DNA of 64,000 nucleotides from Candidatus Accumulibacter propinquus (GTDB lineage: Bacteria > Pseudomonadota > Gammaproteobacteria > Burkholderiales > Rhodocyclaceae). The stretch is taken from the NCBI GenBank assembly GCA_016714935.1, contig JADKBU010000015.1:1-64000 (forward strand). Direction: 5' to 3'. Under the pieces are notes generated by a model that ran no database searches, was not told the origin of the DNA, and saw only the letters and a list, made by a program, of their open reading frames with translations. This document shows, one piece after another, positions 1 to 9,992 of the stretch; position 1 is the stretch's first letter, and every line of letters begins with the position of its first letter. The translations under genes and the position numbers were made by a program.

Positions 1-3000
1 ACCGCCACGGTGGAATGGACCCGCCTCGACGGCGCGACGGTCGTCCCCCGCCACGGGCGAGCGCAGCAGCGTCGACAGCCTGCTCAACGGCGGTGCTCAG
101 CGCGACTACCGGACGTCAACGCACGGTGGTCCGGTCGCCGCCAAAGCGCGCCCGATCAGCCGCGTTGGCGCTCGCGGATACGCTGGTGCCGGCGTGGACA
201 CCAGCCACCGGAAACGGTCGCGGTTGAACTGATCTACTACGTGTCGCCTTCCTGGTGCCCGAAGGCGACACGGCAAACGCGAGCGTGGTAGTCTATCTAC
301 CAGAAGGGTCACCCATCTTTTGCCGGCGACACCCGCGTTGCGCTGGTAAGATGGCGGTACGCCGCTGGTGAGGTTCCGATGTCCTGGGCAAGATAACGGT
401 AATTCCCGGTGCCGGGCGTGTCGACCAAGACATCACCGATCTCGAACGAGAGACTGCTGGCAGCGAATCTTTCTTCCAATGCAGCTACTGCCGCGTTGAG
501 AACCTCGCTGATGAACACCAGCGGCCCCTTCTTGCGATCAAGATTACGCTTCACAGGCAATGTCAACCCAACCAAAACAGCGGCGGCTTTCTTCCAGATG
601 CTCTATCTGGATTTCTTCGTCCGCGTCGACAATATCGCCTCATTGGATACCGCCGACAGCTTCAATGTGCTCAAGCCCGATTTCTTCAGCGGCACGCTCA
701 AACTAACCAGTTCCCCGTTGGCAGCCGAGAACATCGTCGAGCGGTCGAGCCTGCGCAACCTGCAGAAAACTGTCCGCGACTGCGATCGAACACCGCCGGC
801 GCCACCGGCACCGCCACGATCACCCTGACCTTCAACAACGGTGGCACGACGGCATCGCCTGACGCGCTCCTGACCAACAGCGTGACCGGCGGCTCCAGCA
901 CGCCCTGAAGTACCGTGGTAATCAACGGCACCTCCTATGCGCCAGGCGACCCGCCGGCCGGTGTGCGACTTTATCGCCGGGGCATCAGCCGAAACTTTTT
1001 CCAGTGTGGCGATCGGCAGCCAGCATCAAGCTAATCTACACCGTCGACATTACCCAGTGACGCCGCCATCGCCTCGACCAACGCGACCCTGAACTGGAGC
1101 AGTCTGCCGGAATCTTTACCGACGGCGGCGCGGTAGCCAGCAACGCAGCGTCGTCACGGTCGGTGCAGACGGCACGATCAGCGGCGAGCGCACGACGCGG
1201 TGTTACGACCGTGCCCAACACGGCGCAGGCACCCCCGTGGTCAGCGAAAGCGCCGGCCTCGGCATCATCAGCGGCACGCACCCTGTGGGACGATGCGCTG
1301 TCGCCTTTTTCCACCAGTACCGCGCCAGATGGCACCCGGATCGCCGGTCAGACCGTGACCCTGGCCTGGCCGGCAGCCGATGGCGATCTGGCAACGACTT
1401 GGCGACAATCGCACCTACTCGCCATCACTGACAACGCTGGCAACTATCGCTTCCGGCGTGCTGCCTTCCGGCAGCAATTTCCGCATCGACGCGGCCACCG
1501 ATGATCAACCATGTATTCGGTGGCGACACCGACAACGCCGCCGCCCGCATCGACAGCGACGGCGGCGGCCCCTGGGCAACATCACCATTTCCAGCCTCGG
1601 CGGAAGGGGTCGACCGCAACCGCCGGCGTCCCGGCTACGTGCGCGACAACGATGCGCCGGTCAACGCCTGCCGGCGGACCAGGTCTCGTAACTCGGGGGC
1701 GCCACGCGCAACATCAGGGCATGATCGTCTCCGACATCGCCGCCAGTGCTGGCGATCTCACGATGACGCTGACGGTCAATTATAGCACCTTTTTCTGACG
1801 CCCGGCGGGACCACGGGGGTCACAGTCATGAAGCGGTGCATTGGACACGGCTACGACCACCATTCAAGGAACAACACTCAACGTCCAGACGGCGGCTCGA
1901 CGGCCTGCCTTTTGCCGACCGCCAACCCAACGCCCCGATACCTGACCGTCACCACCAACGACCGAGGCAATACCAGCGACGCCAATGGCAATCTGATGCC
2001 CAGCCGATTGGCCGATGCCTGACCGATGGCTGCCAACAAAGCTGATTATCACCATCACCCCGGTCAACTGATGCGCCAGTGACCAACAATAGCGTAAATC
2101 AACCAGCAGGAAGCGGGCGGCTGGTTCAGCGAACATCGACGGCTTGCCTGGCAGGATCAATGTCCTGAACAACGTCTGCCGATGTCGACCTCGCCGACAA
2201 TCCGTAGTGAATAAGCTGTCGGTCTCGCATCGGGCTGGGTTCAACAACGACGACCGACGTGGGCCCAACAGGCAACACCACGGTGGTTGGCGCCTCAACA
2301 CGCTGGAAGATCAATTCCCAACGGCAATACCACTTACGCACATCGACGATGAACATCCTGCCGTTCAGGCGCACGCCTGAGCGGCAACACCCTGACCGAA
2401 ACCTTCACCTAGGAAATGCGCGACCTTGACGGGACGCTCAAGCCGACCGCGACCTCACCGTAAAAACGATACGCGGCGCCAACGACACGCCGCTCGGTAT
2501 CGTCGATGAAGGTACAATCTGCGAGGCCGGGGGTGAAAACGGCACACCAAGGCCCGTCCATCCCGCCCAACGTGCTGGGCAACGACATCGATCGACAGGG
2601 TCAAATAAGAAACCAAAGGGAATGTGACCGGTATCCAAATTGCAAGGAGTCTTCCACCGTCGGCGTCTTCACCGGTGTCGATGCGACGAACCCCGGAATC
2701 GTCGCGGGCACCACGGCACGCTGACCATGAATTACGACGGCAGCTACAGCTACGTCGTCGACCAGATGCCACGGCAATCCAGCGCATAGTACCCGGCGAT
2801 ACGCTGATCGAGTATTTCAGCTAGGCGGTGCACCGCCGACCAGTTGGGCGACGAGGAATTGCCCAGATGAGGATCACCATCATTGCGCCAACGATACCCG
2901 GTGGCCAGCGACGACCAGGCGGCGGCACAAGCACAGGCCATCGCTGGCGGCACCGAATCGGGCGGGGTTGTGATTAGCGGCACCGAGCAGGGGTCCGAAG

Positions 3001-6000
3001 TGAATCCGACCGGCAATGTCATCCTGTTCCAGAGCCGCCCGGGGGCCGTTGGCCCGGCCCCGGGAAATGGTATCGATACGGATGTCGACCGCACCGACCA
3101 GCCGAACAGCGAACCGTCATGACCGGCATCCGCACCGGCGTGGAGTGGAGGGACACGACGATTGCGGTCACGGGGCGACTGTCATCTCGGCAGCTACGGT
3201 ACATGACCATCAATCCCGACGGATCAGTTCCGGCTACGATGTGGACAGCAGGAACGCCACGGTGCAAGGGCTGAACGCAACCCAGACACTGACCGACACC
3301 TTCACCTACAAGATCGCAGACACCACCGCTTCCGATGCGGCCTCCGGCTGACCTCGCCGTGCTGAACGTCATCGTGCGGCGTCAACAGATCCGCCGGTAG
3401 CCAACGACGTGTTCGCCACGGCTCGTCGGAAGCGGCGGCATCGCCAATGGCACACGCCGGTGAAATCAAGTCTGGCGACGCGACCGCCAATACATCGACC
3501 CGGAAGCGACCCGAATGCCGTGGTCTCCTTCCGCACCGGAACAGAATCGGGCGGCACCGCCGAAATCCTCGGGAGCGCTTGGAGGGCACACACGGCGCGC
3601 TGACGCTGAATGCCAACGGCACCTACACTTGTGTGGTGACAACAACCACGCCGCCGTGCAGGCGCTTGGTACCGCCGCGAACACGCTGAGCGAGTCCTTC
3701 ACCACCAGATCGCCGACAACGCCGACGACAACGGAACCGGGACTGGGGCAGATCGTCATCACCATTGACGGGGCTAACGACAGCGAACCGGTTGGTCTGA
3801 GACTCCGCCACCGCCGTCGAGGCTGGCGGCCTCAGCAATGCGGTTTCCGGCACCAACCCGACCGGCAATGTGCTGACCGACCCAGTCACCAGCGACACCG
3901 ATGACTGGTTCGTCGCCACCAGGCGAAACCAGGACCGTTTCGGCCGTCCGCACCGGCGCCGAAACGGGCGACCGGCACCACCGAAAGCACGGTCGGCATC
4001 GCGCTGGTCGGCAGCTACGGCAGCCTGACGCTGAAATGCCACGGCAGCTACCTCTACGTCGTCGACAATGCCATTACCGCCGTCCCGAGCCTGGCCCCGC
4101 GGCCATTCGTTGACCGAGGATTTCACTCTACACGGTGAGGGACACGGACGGCGCCGCCGACCTAGCGCAACTGACCTCACCATTCGTGGCGGGAACGACA
4201 CGCCGCTGGCCACCGCCGATGCCAAGACCGCGCGTCGAGGCTGGCGGGTTGAACAACAGCGCCCCGGAACGAATCCCGGCGGCAGTGTGCTGACCAACGA
4301 CGCGACGTCGATGCGGCGGTCAACGGCGACGCCACCGGACCGTTTCTGCCTTCGCCAACAGCGAGCGTCGCCGGCACCCTCGGCAGCAGCTGGCCGGCAC
4401 CCACGGCAGCCTGACGCTGCAGGCGGATGGCAGCTGCACCTACGTCGTCGACAACACCAACACAACAATCCAGGGGCTGCGTAGCAGCGGCAACACGCTG
4501 AGCCAGGCCACCGGCGACGTGCTGCTCAACGATACCGATGTCGACAACGTGGCATACGGCGAAACCAGGACCGTTTTGGCGATCCGTACCGGCGCCGAAG
4601 CCGCGGCGGACCGCCGGTAGCGTCGGCAGCGCGCTGACCGGCACCTACGGCGCGCGTTGACGCTGAACGCCAACGGCACCTACCTACGTCGTCGACAACG
4701 CCAATGCCACGGTTCAGACGTTGCGTACCCCAGCCGATACGCTCAGCGAGACCTTCACCTATCCGATGCGCGACACGGCCGGCGCCACCGACATCGCGCA
4801 ACTGACCATCACCCTCCAGGAGCCAACGACACGCCGCTGGCAGTCGATGACAGCGCATTCGGCTGGCCGCCGATCTTCGTTTCGCCCGGCTCCGGGCGCC
4901 ATCCGACCGGCAACGTGCTGCCCAACGACAGGGACGTCGATTCCGGCGACGGCCAGTCGGTCTCCGGCATACGTACCGGCACCGAGCTTCCCGGCGGCGA
5001 CCCGCTGACGGCAGTCGTGCCCGGCACATCGAGCGGCAGCGGGTGCGGATCGACGGCACCTGGGGCTGGCTCAGCATCGGCGCCGACGGCGCTGCCTCTA
5101 CAGAAGTGGACTTTGCGCGGACCGCGAGACTGGCCCCCGGCGTTGTCGTTCAGGATTATTTCACCTACGAACTCAGGGGATACCGGCGGTCTGACCGACC
5201 TCGCGCAACTGACCGTCAACGTTCGCGGCAGGAACAATCCCCGATCGCCGTACCGAACCTGCCGATCGCCGTCGAGGCGGGCGGCATCGCCAACAGGTCG
5301 CCCGGCATCGATCCGCCGGCGACATCACCGCCAACGACTTCGACTTCGAGGGCGACCCGCTCAGCGTCGACGCCATCCGCACCCGGCCCTGAATCGGGCA
5401 GCGGCACGGCCGGCACCATCGGCAGCGAACTGGCCGGCACCTACGGCTGGCTGACCCAGCAGGCCGACGGCACCTTCACCTATCGCGTCGACAACGCCAA
5501 TCCGCTGGTAGAGGCCTTGCGCAGCAGCGGCGATACGCTGACCGACTTCTTCACCTACACCGTATCGGACATCTATGGCGCAGCCGATCAGGCAACGATC
5601 GCCGTCACCATCCGCGGCGCCAACGACAACCCACTGGCGACCCACGACACCGGCACGGCGCTCGAGGCCGGTGGCCCCAACAACGGCACCCCGGGCAGCC
5701 AGGCCACCGGCGACGTGCTGCTCAACGATACCGATGTCGATGCTGCGGTCCGGCGAAACCAGGACCGTTTCCAGATCCTTACCGCGGCACTGACAGGCAG
5801 GGACCGCCGGCAGCGTCGGCGGCGCTGACCGGCACCTACGGCGCGCTGACGCTGAACGCCAACGGCACCTACACCTACGTCGTCGACAACGCCACCACGG
5901 CTTCAGAAGCCTGCGCACCCCAGCCGATACGCCTCCCAGGCGAGACCTTCACCTACACCGATGGCGCGACACGGCCGGCGCCACGCGACATCGCGCACCT

Positions 6001-9000
6001 GACCATCACCATCCAGGGAGCCAACGACACGCCGCTGGCAGTCGATGACAGCGCATTCGGCTGGCCGCCGATCGTCGGTTCGTCCGGCTCCGGGCGCCAT
6101 CCGACCGGCAACGTGCTGCCCAACGACAGGTACGTCGATTCCGGCGACGGCCAGTCGGTCTCCGGCATACGTACCGGCACCGAGCTTCCCGGCGGCGACC
6201 CGCTGACGGCAGTCGTGCCCGGCACATCGAGCGGCAGCGGGGTGCGGATCGACGGCACCTGGGGCTGGCTCAACATCGGCGCCGACGGCAGCTACCTCTA
6301 CGAAGTGGACTTTGCGCGGACCGCGAGCCTGGCCCCCGGCGTTGTCGTTCAGGATTATTTCACCTACGAACTCAGGGATACCGGCGGTCTGACCGACCTC
6401 GCGCAACTGACCGTCAACATTCGCGGCAGGAACAATCCCCGATCGCCGTACCGAACCTGCCGATCGCCGTCGAGGCGGGCGGCATCGCCAACGGGTCGCC
6501 CGGCATCGATCCCGCCGGCGACATCACCGCCAACGACTTCGACTTCGAGGGCGACCCGCTCAGCGTCGACGCCATCCGCACCGGCCCTGAATCGGGCAGC
6601 GGCACGGCCGGCACCATCGGCAGCGAACTGGCCGGCACCTACGGCTGGCTGACCCAGCAGGCCGACGGCACCTCACCTATCGCGTCGACAACGCCAATCC
6701 GCTGGTAGAGGCCTTGCGCAGCAGCGGCGACACGCTGACCGACTTCTTCACCTACACCGTATCGGACATCTATGGCGCGGCCGATCAGGCAACGATCGCC
6801 GTCACCATCCGCGGTGCCAACGACAACCCGCTGGCGACCCACGACACCGGCACGGCGGTCGAGGCCGGTGGCCTCAACAACGGCACCCCGGGCAGCCAGG
6901 CCACCGGCGACGTGCTGCTCAACGATACCGATGTCGATGCTGCGGTCTACGGCGAAACCAGGACCGTTTTGGCGATCCGTACCGGCACCGAAGCCGGCAG
7001 CGGGACCGCCGGTAGCGTCGGCAGCGCGCTGACCGGCACCTACGGCGCGTTGACGCTGAACGCCAACGGCACCTATACCTACGTCGTCGACAACGCCAAT
7101 GCCACGGTTCAGATGTTGCGTACCCCAGCCGATACGCTCAGCGAGACCTTCACCTATACGATGCGCGACACGGCCGGCGCCACCGACATCGCGCAACTGA
7201 CCATCACCCTCCAGGGAGCCAACGACACGCCGCTGGCAGTCGATGACAGCGCATTCGGCTGGCCGCCGATCGTCGGTTCGCCCGGCTCCGGGCGCCATCC
7301 GACCGGCAACGTGCTGCCCAACGACAGGGACGTCGATTCCGGCGACGGCCAGTCGGTCTCCGGCATACGTACCGGCACCGAGCTTCCCGGCGGCGACCCG
7401 CTGACGGCAGTCGTGCCCGGCACATCGAGCGGCAGCGGGGTGCGGATCGACGGCACCTGGGGCTGGCTCAACATCGGCGCCGACGGCAGCTACCTCTACG
7501 AAGTAGACTTCGCGCGGACCGCGAGCCTGGCCCCCGGCGTTGTCGTTCAGGATTATTTCACCTACGAACTCAGGGATACCGGCGGTCTGACCGACCTCGC
7601 GCAACTGACCGTCAACATTCGCGGCAGGAACAATCCCCCGATCGCCGTACCGAACCTGCCGATCGCCGTCGAGGCGGGCGGCATCGCCAACGGGTCGCCC
7701 GGCATCGATCCCGCCGGCGACATCACCGCCAACGACTTCGACTTCGAGGGCGACCCGCTCAGCGTCGACGCCATCCGCACCGGCCCTGAATCGGGCAGCG
7801 GCACGGCCGGCACCATCGGCAGCGAACTGGCCGGCACCTACGGCTGGCTGACCCAGCAGGCCGACGGCACCTTCACCTATCGCGTCGACAACGCCAATCC
7901 GCTGGTAGAGGCCTTGCGCAGCAGCGGCGATACGCTGACCGACTTCTTCACCTACACCGTATCGGACATCTATGGCGCGGCCGATCAGGCAACGATCGCC
8001 GTCACCATCCGCGGTGCCAACGACAACCCGCTGGCGAACCACGACACCGGCACGGCGGTCGAGGCCGGTGGCCTCAACAACGGCACCCCGGGCAGCCAGG
8101 CCACCGGCGACGTGCTGCTCAACGATACCGATGTCGATGCTGCGGTCTCGGCGAAACGAAGGCCGTTTCCACCTTCGCCAGCGGCGGCGCGGCAGCCCCA
8201 GCGGGCAGCGCGCTGACCGGCGCCTACGGCACGCTGACGCTGAACGCCGACGGGGGCTACACCTACGTCGTCGACAACTCCAACACGGCTGTCGAAGCCC
8301 TGCGCACGCCGGCCGAGACACTGGGAGAGATCTTCACCTACACCGTGGTCGATGCCGCAGGCGCCACGGCGACCGCCACCCTGACCATCACCCTCCAGGG
8401 AGCCAACGACAACCCGGTCGCCGCCGACGATGTCGGCCTGGCCACCGATGCTGGCGCCGCCCCGGTCACCAGCGGCAACGTGCTGCCCAACGACACCGAC
8501 ATCGATGCCGGCGACACCAGGACCGTGGTCGCCATCCGCACCGGCGCGGAGGCGGGCAGCGGCACCGCCGGTAGCGTCGGCACCCCGCTCGCCGGCAAGT
8601 ATGGGACGCTGGCGTTGAATGCCGACGGCTCGTGGACCTACACCATCGACACCACCAACCCCGACGTGCTCAACGCCGCCGGTGCCGGCCGCATCCTCAG
8701 CGAGGTGTTTACCTACACCGTGCGCGACACCGCGGGCCGCACCGACCAGGCGCAACTGACCGTCACCCTCGACATGGTCGTCCCCTATCAGGAGTCCTCG
8801 GCCGGTCCCTGGTTCGAAGACCTGTCGCCATACGGCGCGCCACTCACTCGCTTGCCGGATGTCGATCCGGCGATCTTCATCCACCCGGTCGTCGCATCCG
8901 TTGAAAGGCAACTGCGGCTCTCGAACACGCGCGATGACGGCACCGATATCCGCCTGGAAGCACCGCTGGAAATCCAGTCCATCACGCTGGGTTCCCGGCT

Positions 9001-9322
9001 CGCCGGCGACCCCACCGAGTTCGTCGGGCGCACGGTGCAGGCCATCCGGATGTCCGGCAAGCTCGACCAGATGCAGGTGGACGCCCGCCAGGGTGTCGTC
9101 TCGCTGTCCTCCGACGGCCTGCTCCCCGACCCTTCGGTCTTCACGCCCGACCCGCGCCAGATGGTGAAGGCGCCGACCGAAGCACGCGATGTGCCCAAGC
9201 AGGGTTCGATGCGTACGCCGTCTTTCGGCGAGCAGTTGAAACTGGCAGCGCAGCGTTTCAAGCCGTTGGCAGTAAACTTCCACGCCAACCGGGTTCCGGT
9301 TGAGACCCCTCACAATCCATGA
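1..9322 (+). pseudogene. Giant VCBS/cadherin-like repeat adhesin, 3' part, heavily frameshifted
   Basis: Extracellular repeat protein, probably a surface adhesin; the 5' end lies outside the window. Around 1330-1500, stitching frames together gives an SdrD-B-like domain (APDGTRIAGQTVTLAWP, then DNAGNYRF). Around 1630-2080 a cadherin-like stretch can be reassembled (NDAPVNA, TNDRGNT, TITPVN). From about 2400 onward there are VCBS modules with the usual GTYGALTLNANGTYTYVVDN and ANDNPLA motifs. The frame is continuous only at 6714 to about 8150 and, after one more shift, to the stop at 9322. The last ~170 residues are non-repetitive and may be the C-terminal export/anchor region. The shifts are mostly single-base losses and grow denser toward base 1. 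Either the gene is dead or the consensus is poor near a contig edge. The family call is strong; the functional state is unknown. Confidence 0.8.
4501..8093 (+). repeat. Three ~1.2-kb tandem repeats, each coding three VCBS modules
   Basis: The block beginning AGCCAGGCCACCGGCGACG recurs at 4501, 5697, 6894 and 8094, giving spacings of 1196, 1197 and 1200 bp. The 6894 copy is intact: 400 codons made of three different VCBS modules. One has the GTYGALTLN signature, one GTWGWLNIGADG and one GTYGWLTQQADG. The other two copies are near-identical apart from 1-nt losses, which explains their shorter lengths. Such high identity implies recent duplication or ongoing homogenisation, and makes the region easy to mis-assemble. 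Confidence 0.9.
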
Positions 9323-9550
9323 CGCGTGCCGAAATTCGACATGCTGCCGCGCCCCGTTGCCAACGCCGGCCATGTCGGCCGCAACAATATCGCGGACGGC
9401 ATTTCCGAAGGCATCGACATCGCCACCGTGCAGCCCGATGGCACCGTCAGCTTGCGCCCTTCCACGGCAACCGGGGACAACCGCCGCCATGCTATCGTGC
9501 AACGTGCTCGATTTCTTCCTGCGTGGCCTGGACGAGTTCGGGAAACTTCG

Positions 9551-9810
9551 TCATGTGATCTGCGACAGCCGCTGGCGAAAGTCCCTGAGCAGCGCATAGC
9601 CCGGATCGTGGTGCTGCTGGAGCAGGCTGTTGAACAAGGCTTCTTCCGGCGTGCGTCGGTCCTGACGCACTTCCAGTGTCCCCAGTTCGGCAAAGCTCAT
9701 TTGCACCGGGGTTTCGTCTACCCGGATCAGCGCCGGCGACCGGCCAGCGGATGGTGGGTGACCTGACGCCCCGGCGGTAATTCGATCCGCCCCGTGCAAT
9801 GCAGCATCAT
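9551..9810 (-). pseudogene. Fragment of a DUF4338 (DruA-like) protein
   Basis: On the minus strand, two frames joined at about 9740 read GMMLHCTGRIELPPGRQ, then HPLAGRRR, then PALIRVDETPVQMS, then RRTPEEALFNSLLQQHH. This order matches the N-terminal half of DUF4338 proteins (LPPR..., NPL..RRRP, RTPEEALFNSL...HHYLGY). That family occurs in transposon-associated genes and includes DruA of Druantia defence systems. Homology stops after HH and there is at least one frameshift, so this is a remnant. Recognition is from memory of the family motifs; I cannot tell whether it came from an IS-type or a defence-type member. Confidence 0.55.
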
Positions 9811-9903
9811 CCCGCGGCGCCTTCCCCCTCCGGCACCTGCCGGGCGACGACCCCCGCACTTTCCTGGTGCGATTGCAGTCCACCTCGTTGGCGTGGTTGT
9901 TCT

Positions 9904-9909
9904 ATAATT
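9904..9909 (+). promoter_or_regulatory. Possible -10 element upstream of mltD
   Basis: A perfect TATAAT lies 83 bp before the chosen mltD start. No convincing -35 hexamer sits at the expected 16-18 bp distance, so this is only a candidate sigma-70 promoter. Confidence 0.3.
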
Positions 9910-9992
9910 GCCGGCTTGCAGTTTCATCATTCGACCAGGCGATCCTCAACAACGGGGATGAACTGGCGCCCACCCGAGAACAGGACGTACGG

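Noticed and set aside
309..575. A minus-strand frame of 88 residues that looks protein-like
   Set aside because: The surrounding sequence reads better as frameshifted + strand adhesin, and no Shine-Dalgarno or family motif supports it; left unannotated with low certainty.
6639..9502. Two long minus-strand open frames opposite the adhesin repeats
   Set aside because: They only mirror the repeat period of the VCBS units. The plus-strand translation has recognised VCBS motifs.
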